Part shown: one piece after another, positions 14,698-21,215 of the stretch | How positions within the stretch are numbered: position 1 is the stretch's first letter | Layout: the number at the start of each line of letters is the position of its first letter | Assembly: GCA_028819955.1 (NCBI GenBank) | Contig: JAPPKP010000133.1 | Location: 1 to 22,155, forward strand | Origin: Rhodospirillaceae bacterium | Lineage (GTDB): Bacteria; Pseudomonadota; Alphaproteobacteria; UBA828 | Direction of reading: 5' to 3' | Length of the DNA stretch: 22,155 nucleotides | Notes under the pieces: model-generated | The model's input: the letters and a program-made list of their open reading frames with translations, nothing else | The model's database searches: none | What the model was told of the DNA's origin: nothing | Translations under genes and position numbers: made by a program

Positions 14698-16236
14698 CTA
14701 ACCCGCGGCGGCCCGCTCCAGTTGGGCCGCGGCGCGGAACAGTGAAGCCTCGTCGAACCGCCGCCCCATCAACTGGATGCCGATCGGAAGGTTGTTCTCG
14801 CCGCGCCCGTAAGGCATCGACAGCGCCGGATGCCCGGTGAGGTTGGTGGGGCAAGTGTTGCGATTGTTGTCGAAGGCGCCCCGCCCTTCCCATGACCCCG
14901 GCTTGATCTCCGATGTCAGCGGGACCGCCTTCATCGGCGTCGTCGGCGTCACGAGGACGTCGAAGTCCCGGAGAACGCGGTCGAGGTCCTCGGTCATCCA
15001 GACGCGCGCGTTCTGGGCCTTGGAGAAGTAGACGCTGCAGTACTCTCGGCGGAGGTGCTTGCTGGTCACCATCTGGACCTTGAGCAGCGGCGGAAAGCCG
15101 TCGCTTCCGGCACGGCGCGCCTTGCCAAAAGCCTCCTGCCAGCCGGGATCGCAGCGGCCGCCGCGCCAGTAGCCCTCGGCATCGGACTCGACCATGGCGG
15201 CGTGCGAATGGCTCAGGAGACCCAACAGGACCGTCCCGCAGTCCTTCCACCAGGGAAGCGACACCTCGCGCGCGGTGGCGCCCGCGGATTCGAGGGAGCG
15301 GACCGCATTTCGGACCGCTTCCTTCACGTCCGCCTCGGTGTCGGGCCAGTCCATCGCCTCGCGGACGATCCCGACCCGCAAGCCCGAGATCGAATCCTGC
15401 AGGCACTTCGCGTACCTCTGCTTCTTGATGCGCCCCCGCACCCATTGGGGGTCCTTCGGATCCTCGCCGGCGATCGCCTCGAGCGCCAGAGCGACATCCT
15501 CGACGGCAGCCGCCATCGGGCAGATGAAATCGATCGTGTGATCCAGGTAAGTGACACCGAAGCTCGGCACCAGCCCGTGGGTCGCCTTCATGCACACGAC
15601 CCCGCACCACGAAGCCGGAATGCGGGCGCTGCCACCTTGGTCGACGCCGAGCGCGATGTCGACCAAGCCGGCCGCCACCGCTGCCCCCGAGCCGCCCGAG
15701 GAGCCGCCGGTCGAATACCCCGGGTTGCGGGGATTGCGGGGTGCGCCGAAATCGCTGGTCTCGCTGGTCCCGCCCATGGAGAAGCAATCCATGTTGAGCT
15801 TGCCGACGATGGTCGCACCCGCATCCAACAATCGTTCTGCCACGGTTGCGTCGATCGCGGGTACGTACTCGGCGATCAGCCGCGAGGCGTTGGTCATGGG
15901 AATCCCGGCCAGCCGGATGTTGTCCTTGAGGCCGACGGTCTTGCCCGAGAGCTTGCCGCGGGAGGCGCCCTCGACCCGGCATCTCCGGATGAAGGCGTTG
16001 TAGGGGTCCTCCTCGGGCGTCGGCCGCCGGCCCCTGTCCCGGTCGCGGTACTTGACCTCGGGCTCGGGAATGCTCATGTCGTCGAGGCGCTCGATCTGGC
16101 CGAGGATCGAATCGATCAACGAGGCAAGGTCCGCGCTCTCCTCCTCGGTCAATCGCATGTACTCGCTGGCGGCCAAGGACTGAATCTCTTCGAGCTTCGG
16201 CCTGCGAATGCCTCCGGCTAGTCTGTGTCGCTTCAC
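14698..16236 (-). CDS. Amidase-signature family amidase
   Basis: A 512-residue serine amidase hydrolysing a carboxamide to acid and ammonia (or amine). The Ser-cisSer-Lys triad is complete: Lys104 in VGLKDNIRL, cis-Ser179 in TGGSSGGSGAAVAAG and nucleophile Ser203 in DQGGSARIPASWCG, with the standard 24-residue spacing between the serines. The DQGGS form and the helical N-terminal extension of about 80 residues resemble Rhodococcus-type amidases acting after nitrile hydratase more than GatA. No GatB/GatC partner is nearby, arguing further against tRNA amidation. The GTG at 16236 is preceded by AAGGGA about 7 nt away. It is first in a two-gene operon with the PhyH-like oxygenase. In context it may cut the linear amide or carbamoyl product made by HyuAB (inference). 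Confidence 0.93.
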   Translation of the reverse strand: MKRHRLAGGIRRPKLEEIQSLAASEYMRLTEEESADLASLIDSILGQIERLDDMSIPEPEVKYRDRDRGRRPTPEEDPYNAFIRRCRVEGASRGKLSGKTVGLKDNIRLAGIPMTNASRLIAEYVPAIDATVAERLLDAGATIVGKLNMDCFSMGGTSETSDFGAPRNPRNPGYSTGGSSGGSGAAVAAGLVDIALGVDQGGSARIPASWCGVVCMKATHGLVPSFGVTYLDHTIDFICPMAAAVEDVALALEAIAGEDPKDPQWVRGRIKKQRYAKCLQDSISGLRVGIVREAMDWPDTEADVKEAVRNAVRSLESAGATAREVSLPWWKDCGTVLLGLLSHSHAAMVESDAEGYWRGGRCDPGWQEAFGKARRAGSDGFPPLLKVQMVTSKHLRREYCSVYFSKAQNARVWMTEDLDRVLRDFDVLVTPTTPMKAVPLTSEIKPGSWEGRGAFDNNRNTCPTNLTGHPALSMPYGRGENNLPIGIQLMGRRFDEASLFRAAAQLERAAAG

Positions 16237-16358
16237 GACCGTCCCTTTTCCTTCCGCCCCGCCCGCTCCGACTTGCCGAAGGGTCTGTTCCTCGCCTCCT
16301 CCTAGTCGGCGACGAGGGCACGGACTACATCGTCCGTCGGGTGGCGGCGAATGCCCTC

Positions 16359-16776
16359 TTATGACCGGTCCATCGGAAATCCGTGGGCCGCCGTCGCGAT
16401 ACCGCGACCCATGGGGCTGAGAAGCGGCCGAGGACAGAGAAAGCCGGAGTCGGCAAGCTCGTGCATTACCGCGATTACGCCTTCCAGCGCGCGACGGCCC
16501 GATGGTACTCCAGGATTCGTCTGTAGCGGCGGACGTGCCTTGATGACGACACGGCGCCCGTCGGCCAGCTCGATCCCGCTCACGGTGCCGATATTCACAC
16601 GGTAGAACAGCGAACCGGCGACGGCGCTACCGAGGTGCGCGAGGCAGAATTTATCTGTCAGCTTGGCGATTTCGGTGGCTCCATCGGTACCGAAGACATC
16701 CAAGTCGACGAACCGCGCGTCCCACTCGTCGGTGCACGACTGGATCGCCTCAACCGGGTCTGTATTAAAATATCAT
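16359..16776 (-). pseudogene. Truncated, probably frameshifted kinase-like (APH/phosphotransferase-fold) fragment
   Basis: About 138 codons of open frame resemble the N-terminal lobe of aminoglycoside-phosphotransferase-like kinases: GSLFYRVNIGTVSGI, then LADGRRVVIKARPP with the expected ATP-binding lysine, then VIAVMHELADSGFLCPRPL, the family's helix and hinge. Such proteins run to roughly 300 residues; here a stop at 16359 cuts off the catalytic lobe, and the amidase begins 122 bp further on. The only in-frame initiator is TTG at 16703, yet protein-like sequence continues upstream (NTDPVEAIQSCTDEWDARF) to a TGA at 16773-16775. An ATG at 16776 would join this frame if the TTTT run (16767-16770) were one base shorter. 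I read it as a decayed gene missing its 3' half. The family call rests on the lysine-centred pattern and is moderate. Confidence 0.45.
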
Positions 16777-17062
16777 GCTTTTGTTCCGTACGGATGCGGT
16801 GTGTCCACCTTCGTCACACCCAGTATTCACACCGACGCTCCCCAATCATCGCAACCATCCGATGACGGCTGCACTGGCCACCCTGATCCTCCCCCATCGG
16901 ATTGGTCCATCCTTAAGTGATGGGAATGAGTAGGCGGACCCGACACCTCGGGGCGTGTACAACTACAGCCATGCGCATCGTGGGGGAAGGGTAGAGCGAA
17001 CCTATCACTGCAGAGAGTGATTCGTTCTTGATGGTCCTGGCGTGCTCGGATGGCGAAGACCG
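16777..17062. other. Gene-free remnant region
   Basis: This 286-bp stretch has no coding sequence I can support on either strand and looks less GC-rich than the flanks. It contains two short inverted repeats: TCATCG/CGATGA (16846-16851 and 16860-16865, 8-bp spacer) and ATCACT/AGTGAT (17004-17009 and 17016-17021, 6-bp spacer). These may be chance or operator-like. A 79-codon minus-strand open frame across it (16827-17066) resembles nothing I know and has no coding character. Confidence 0.4.
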
Positions 17063-17293
17063 TCAATCAGCGCTCGACGTCTCGATCACCGGCCACGGCA
17101 GCCCCGCGCGCTGGGCATATCGTCGCGCCATCGCTCGCGCCACGCGGTCGGTGCGGCGCCCTATCTCGGTCTCGGCTGCGATCAGGTCGATTGACGGCCA
17201 GCATCCGCCGTCATCGTCGGCACGCTCCGCGAGGTACATGAGCACGGCCTTGCGGAGCGGCGTGCCGACCGTCAACGGTCTCGCCCAAGTCAT
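17063..17293 (-). CDS. Small phage-type helix-turn-helix protein (HTH_36-like), probably a remnant
   Basis: A 76-residue open frame from the ATG at 17293. Its N-terminus MTWARPLTVGTPLRKAVLMY, then LAERADDDGGCWPSIDLIAAETEIGRRT, matches the pattern of prophage or replication-initiator HTH_36 domains, which commonly begin MTWA, carry a KAVL-LADxADDxGxCWPS core and then a recognition helix. The usual continuation (an ALRxLExxGLI-type wing and a 100-200 residue C-terminal part) is missing; after the recognition helix it drifts into MARRYAQRAGLPWPVIETSSAD and stops. I saw no other frame that restores the family. No clear ribosome-binding site precedes it. It lies directly downstream of the tRNA-Thr terminator on the same strand, a usual place for integrated elements. 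It may be a degraded phage gene or a short regulator. Confidence 0.45.
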   Translation of the reverse strand: MTWARPLTVGTPLRKAVLMYLAERADDDGGCWPSIDLIAAETEIGRRTDRVARAMARRYAQRAGLPWPVIETSSAD

Positions 17294-17322
17294 CGCGCGA
17301 ACGCTCACGGAACGAAACCGGG

Positions 17323-17349
17323 GGGTTTCCGGACAGCTTCCGGAAACCC
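17323..17349 (-). terminator. Hairpin terminator downstream of tRNA-Thr
   Basis: GGGTTTCCGG (17323-17332), a 7-nt loop and CCGGAAACCC (17340-17349) form a perfect 10-bp stem starting 11 nt beyond the CCA end of the tRNA in the direction of transcription. No long T-tract follows, but a TTTCGTT stretch lies a few bases downstream. Position and symmetry make termination of the tRNA transcript likely. Confidence 0.7.
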
Positions 17350-17360
17350 GTTCCGAAAAA

Positions 17361-17436
17361 TGGTGCCGCAGGAGAGATTCGAACTCCCGACCCATGCATT
17401 ACGAATGCATTGCTCTACCGACTGAGCTACTGCGGC
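17361..17436 (-). tRNA. tRNA-Thr (anticodon CGT)
   Basis: The reverse complement folds as a standard 76-nt tRNA with encoded CCA. The acceptor stem is GCCGCAG/CTGCGGC, the D arm GCTCAGTCGGTAGAGC, the anticodon stem ATGCA/TGCAT around loop TTCGTAA (anticodon CGT, reading ACG, Thr), and the T arm GGGAG-TTCGAAT-CTCTC. It lies between hemY and the decayed region, has its own promoter-like sequence upstream and a hairpin downstream. Confidence 0.97.
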
Positions 17437-17451
17437 CCGGTTCCGCGCCGG

Positions 17452-17480
17452 ACTATCGTCAAGGCACGCCGCATTGTAAA
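17452..17480 (-). promoter_or_regulatory. Sigma-70-type promoter of tRNA-Thr
   Basis: On the minus strand TTTACA (17475-17480) and GATAGT (17452-17457) are separated by exactly 17 nt. They match the -35 and -10 consensus at 5/6 and 4/6 positions. The tRNA begins 15 nt after the -10 box, giving a short 5' leader, as is usual for tRNA genes. Confidence 0.6.
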
Positions 17481-17521
17481 GGCGCCAATCGAGCGCGGGC
17501 GCCGTCACCCCGCGGCGAAGC

Positions 17522-18910
17522 TCACTCGGCGGCGGTGCCTGCGGCTGCCTCCACCGGCGGCGCTTCGTCTTCGTCATCGTCGCCAGCGGCGGCGGTCTCC
17601 TGCGGCAACGCGCTCGTCTCGGCGCGTGGCGGCGAGCGCCACTCGATCGAATCGAAGGCGCCACAGCGATCGCAGACGATCGACCACGCCGGGCTCGCGC
17701 TGGCGCAGCGGGTGCAGAGCCAAGCCGGATCGGGCGGCGCCTCGCTCGCCTGCTGGAGGCGCCGGCGCACTGCCTCTCCGTCCCCCGTCTCGGCTTCCTC
17801 CAGGCGCGCGAGCAGGCGGTAGACGCCGGCCGTCGGGCGCTCGACGGCGGCGCGCTCCAGATGCCGGCGCGCCGTCCCCCACTGCTTCGCCTCGAGCGCC
17901 TGGTTCGCAAGCAGCACCAGGCTCTCCGCGTCCTCCATGTTGTTGGCGACCAGCGTCTCGACCCGCTTCAGCCGCTCCGCGGCCGAGCGGTCCGCGTTCA
18001 GCGCGAGGAAGAGCCGGCCCAGCGCCGGGTGGGGGCAGTGACGCCAGGCGTCGATCACCGCCCGCTGCGCCGCCGCATCGCGGCCGGCTTCCTTGGCGAG
18101 GCCTGCGCCGAGCAACGCCGCAGGGAGAAAGGCGGCATCCGTCGCGCGCGCCTCGTCGGCGATGCGGAGCGCTTCCCTGACCTCGCCCTGCTCACGCAGC
18201 GCCCGCGCGCGCTCGAAGAGCAATCCTACCTGGCGCTTGCGGCCGACCTCCTCGCTCACGGCGCCGTGGCGGAGCGCCTGCTTCACCGTGCCGAGAGCAT
18301 CGGACCAGTGGCCCGCACGCGTTTGCATCTCCAGCAGCGCCGTCAGCACCCAGGGCGTCTCGGGCCTGAGCGCGAAGGCGCGCTCGGCAAGCTCCAGCGC
18401 CCGCGCCGTGTCGCCGGTGCGCTCGGCCTGCACCAGCAGGCCGCGCAACCCGAGGAATGCCGTCGCAGGCTGATCGAGCATCGCCTCGAAGTAGCCGCGC
18501 GCGGCGTGGTCGTCGCCTTCGAGCTGCGCCGCCTGGGCCGAGAGCAGGAGCGTCAGCGGCGGCTCCTCCAGCAACGCATCCGCACGCCGCGCGAACCGGC
18601 GGGCGCGCTTGGGATCGCCCGCCGCCGCCGCAACCAAGCCCTGTGTCAGCGCACGATAGCCGAGCCGTTCGCGGCGCCGGCGGCGCGCCAGCGCGACCCG
18701 GCGCGGGCCGATCCAGACGAAGCGAACCACAGCGGCGATCACCAGGACAAGCGCTGCAGCCACGGCAACGGCCGCCGCGAGCACCCCCGGCGAGGTTTCG
18801 ACCATGTAGTCGCCCCAGGCCATCTCGACCCGGCCGGGCGGCTCCGAGATCCAGGTCGCGGCCGCCGCCACGACGATCACCGCGACGACGAAGGCGATGA
18901 TGCGAATCAT
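17522..18910 (-). CDS. hemY: HemY-type membrane protein with TPR-like repeats
   Basis: A 462-residue inner-membrane protein of the HemY (HemY_N plus TPR) family, found with heme-synthesis genes in Proteobacteria; it is not the protoporphyrinogen oxidase of the same name, and its biochemical role is not firmly known. Seen: a first membrane helix at about residues 3-20 and a second at 43-66 joined by a short loop with AWGDYMVETS, typical of HemY_N. A positively charged turn (RRVALARRRRRERLGY) follows, then helical repeats over about 85-390. The C-terminus has a zinc-ribbon-like Cys399-x2-Cys402...Cys413-x2-Cys416, then a DSIEW motif and an acidic tail. The ATG overlaps the upstream stop as ATGA. 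It is the last gene of the hemC operon, followed after 85 bp by tRNA-Thr. Confidence 0.92.
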   Translation of the reverse strand: MIRIIAFVVAVIVVAAAATWISEPPGRVEMAWGDYMVETSPGVLAAAVAVAAALVLVIAAVVRFVWIGPRRVALARRRRRERLGYRALTQGLVAAAAGDPKRARRFARRADALLEEPPLTLLLSAQAAQLEGDDHAARGYFEAMLDQPATAFLGLRGLLVQAERTGDTARALELAERAFALRPETPWVLTALLEMQTRAGHWSDALGTVKQALRHGAVSEEVGRKRQVGLLFERARALREQGEVREALRIADEARATDAAFLPAALLGAGLAKEAGRDAAAQRAVIDAWRHCPHPALGRLFLALNADRSAAERLKRVETLVANNMEDAESLVLLANQALEAKQWGTARRHLERAAVERPTAGVYRLLARLEEAETGDGEAVRRRLQQASEAPPDPAWLCTRCASASPAWSIVCDRCGAFDSIEWRSPPRAETSALPQETAAAGDDDEDEAPPVEAAAGTAAE

Positions 18911-20478
18911 GGCGTCCCGCCGGATGTTGCCCAGCGGGCGCCGATGCGCGCGTGCACCGTGGCCACGAGGTCGGCGAGCGCCGCATCGGCCTCGCGGCGT
19001 GCGTGGGCATCGCGCAGCCAGGGCGCCGCGCTTCCGGTTTCGGCGGCATTCCCCACGAGCGGCGCGACGATGCCGATGGCCCGCCCCAGATCGCCGGCCC
19101 TGAGCGCCGACTCAGCCTCGACCAGGCGGCCGTCGAGGCTCGCGGGGTCGATGGCGCCGCCGGTCTTTCGAATTGTCACGAGCTGGCTCAGTCTGGTGAC
19201 GGTCTCGTCGATCCAATCGGACCCATCGCCCGCTGCCGTGGCCCGCACGATAGCGTTCGCGGCCTCGGGAAAGCGTGCGCTCAGCCCGTCGAGCGTGGGC
19301 ACGCCGGTGGCGGCGAAGGGCGCAAGCCGCGCGAGCGCGCCTTCGATTTCCGGGTCTTCGCCGGCAATCCCACGAATCGTGTCGAGCGCCGGCGCGAAGG
19401 GCCGGGACGAGCCGAGAGCGGCCGTGAGCTCGCCGGTCGCCAGCACCAGCGTCACCAGGCGCCCGTCGGCGGCGGCCTGCTGCGCCGCCTCTTCCTCGAA
19501 ACGAGCCAGCCGCGCGCTCACTTGGGAAAGCGCGGCCTCCAGCGCTGCACGCTGCTCTCCCCACGCGGCGAGCGCCTCACCGAGGGGCGCGCGCGACGGA
19601 TCGTCCTCGAGCGCGCGCACCCGCTGCTCCAGGGCGATCACCGCGGCGCCGGCGCCGATGGCGCCATCGGACCGCGCCTCCAGGGCCTCCAGCCGGGCAT
19701 TGAGCACGCCGAGCGTCTCGACGCCCGACGTGTCGGCCCCAAGCTCGGCTTGGGCAGGCGACGGGGCGGCGGGCTGGGATTCGGAAGCTGCGTCGGTGCT
19801 CGTTTCGGCGTTGGCGGCAGCGCCGACGGGCACTGCCTGCTCTTCGGCGCTGGCGGAGACAACGTCCGGAGGCGCTGGTGACGGTGAATCCACGGCCGGC
19901 ACCGCCGTCCCGGGCGTGGCGGTCTCCGGCGGATCTTCTATCTCGTCGCCCTGCGCGGCCGCGACGGCCGGGACCGCCTCCTCAACGGGATCAGCCTCGG
20001 CGTCCTCCTGCTCCGCGACGGCGAGCGGTGCGCCGGTGGCGTCGGCGGGAGGAGATGCCGTCGTGCCCCCACCCGTCGGATCGTCCAAGGCCGCCTCGGC
20101 GGTAGGCGCCGCCGCCGGGGCCGTGGCGACATCGGACCCGCCGCTCGTGCCGAAAACGTCCGACCCGAATTCCAACCACGCGGCATAGAGGCCCACGCAA
20201 ATGAGAGCCACGGCCAAGCCCATGATCGCCAGCAGAGGGACCCGGCGATCCCTGGGTCGATTCGCCTCGGTGTCCGGCGCCTCCTGGATATCGGGGGCTT
20301 CGGGAGCCTCCGCGCTCTCCGCTGCGCCACCCGCAGCCGGCAGCCGCCATATCACCGTCTGCCGGCTGCCCTCCGGTGGTTTTTGGCTATCGTCGTTGCG
20401 CGACGCCATGCGCCTCTCGTTGCGCCTGCTGCGGCCCGTTCGGCGTCCCTTGCCCATCCTTACCGCCTGCCGCTTCAC
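18907..20478 (-). CDS. Mitofilin/Mic60-like inner-membrane protein
   Basis: Occupies the hemD-hemY slot where Alphaproteobacteria encode a mitofilin (Mic60) homologue, a membrane-shaping protein. With the GTG at 20478, which overlaps the hemD stop as GTGA, it has 523 residues; ATGs at 20457 and 20409 are alternatives, and the basic 23-residue leader removed by the last has little family support. One membrane helix lies at about 81-102 (PLLAIMGLAVALICVGLYAAW). A long Ala/Pro/Glu/Thr-rich, low-complexity periplasmic linker follows (about 110-245), then a coiled-coil region rich in LEAL, LEQRVRAL and ARLARFEEE (about 250-345), then a helical C-terminal domain. This linker-coiled-coil-mitofilin layout is diagnostic, although primary sequence is poorly conserved. 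It was probably derived from, or is analogous to, HemX of gammaproteobacterial hem operons. Confidence 0.85.
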   Translation of the reverse strand: MKRQAVRMGKGRRTGRSRRNERRMASRNDDSQKPPEGSRQTVIWRLPAAGGAAESAEAPEAPDIQEAPDTEANRPRDRRVPLLAIMGLAVALICVGLYAAWLEFGSDVFGTSGGSDVATAPAAAPTAEAALDDPTGGGTTASPPADATGAPLAVAEQEDAEADPVEEAVPAVAAAQGDEIEDPPETATPGTAVPAVDSPSPAPPDVVSASAEEQAVPVGAAANAETSTDAASESQPAAPSPAQAELGADTSGVETLGVLNARLEALEARSDGAIGAGAAVIALEQRVRALEDDPSRAPLGEALAAWGEQRAALEAALSQVSARLARFEEEAAQQAAADGRLVTLVLATGELTAALGSSRPFAPALDTIRGIAGEDPEIEGALARLAPFAATGVPTLDGLSARFPEAANAIVRATAAGDGSDWIDETVTRLSQLVTIRKTGGAIDPASLDGRLVEAESALRAGDLGRAIGIVAPLVGNAAETGSAAPWLRDAHARREADAALADLVATVHARIGARWATSGGTP

Positions 20479-21215
20479 CGGCCCGGCGCGAGCGCGCTCG
20501 TCACGCTGGCGACAAGCGACTCCTGTCGCGGCGCGGCGGCCACACGGATGCGCTGCCAGGAAAGAGTTGCTGCCGCCTCGGCCACCGCTTGGCTCAGGCA
20601 GAACGCGGTGAGTGTCCGCGCCGTCGAGTCGAGTTCCGATTCGCGCGTGAGCTTAGCAAAGAGGCGCGCGGTGCGGGGAGAGAATAACGCGACGCCGGCG
20701 AGGGTTTGCGCTTCCAACTCTCGCCGTGCGGGTGCCGACAGGGCGGTCGCGGCCATCGCGTCGTAGAGAGGCACGCGCTCCGCCTCGAAGCCGTCGGCGC
20801 GGAGCCGGGCCGCAAGATCGCCCGTGCTGACCCTGCCGGCGACATGCAAGAGGCGTCCGGAATTCGGCGCGAGCCGGGCCGCGGCGAGCGCCGCCAGCGC
20901 ATCCACGTCGCCGTCCGCTGCCGTCACCGAATGGAAGCCGGCGTTCCGTGCGGCCTGCGCGGTGGCGCAGCCTACCGCCAGGACCGGGAGTTGGCGGGCC
21001 TCCCCGTCCGGCGACGTCGCCGCGAGCGCGCGCGCACCGTTCGCGCTGGTGAGCAGGATCGCCTGGGCGCCCGAGAGGTCGAGCCGCGCGTCGCCGTCGA
21101 TGCGGATCGTCATCATCGGCTCGATCAGCGACTCGACGCCATGGCGCGCCAGCTCTTCCGCCAGCGCGAGAGAATCCTGGCGTGGGCGGGTCAAGAGCAA
21201 GCGGGGATCGCTCAT
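20475..21215 (-). CDS. hemD: Uroporphyrinogen-III synthase
   Basis: Closes and inverts ring D of hydroxymethylbilane to form uroporphyrinogen III, the last common precursor of heme, siroheme and cobalamin. It has 246 residues from the ATG at 21215, which overlaps the hemC stop as TGATG; this junction decides the start over an upstream GTG at 21227. HemD proteins are poorly conserved, but the pattern fits: RLLLTRPRQDSLALAEEL at the start, AILLTSANGARAL, PVLAVGCATAQAARNAGF, then GRLLHVAGRVSTGDLAARL and LYDAMAATAL in the second lobe, and ALFSPRTARLFAKL. The gene lies between hemC and the mitofilin-like gene, which makes the assignment secure. Confidence 0.95.
   Translation of the reverse strand: MSDPRLLLTRPRQDSLALAEELARHGVESLIEPMMTIRIDGDARLDLSGAQAILLTSANGARALAATSPDGEARQLPVLAVGCATAQAARNAGFHSVTAADGDVDALAALAAARLAPNSGRLLHVAGRVSTGDLAARLRADGFEAERVPLYDAMAATALSAPARRELEAQTLAGVALFSPRTARLFAKLTRESELDSTARTLTAFCLSQAVAEAAATLSWQRIRVAAAPRQESLVASVTSALAPGR

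Noticed and set aside
16827..17066. A 79-codon minus-strand open frame in the gene-poor region
   Set aside because: No similarity I recognise, no ribosome-binding site, and composition unlike coding sequence.
17361..17436. Possible attachment-site duplication of the tRNA-Thr 3' end elsewhere in the window
   Set aside because: I found no second copy of the T-arm and acceptor sequence in the window, so no element boundaries can be drawn.
17861..20188. A 775-codon plus-strand open frame opposite hemY and the mitofilin-like gene
   Set aside because: Low-complexity Arg/Ala/Ser-rich translation crossing two coupled hem-operon genes; not a plausible protein.
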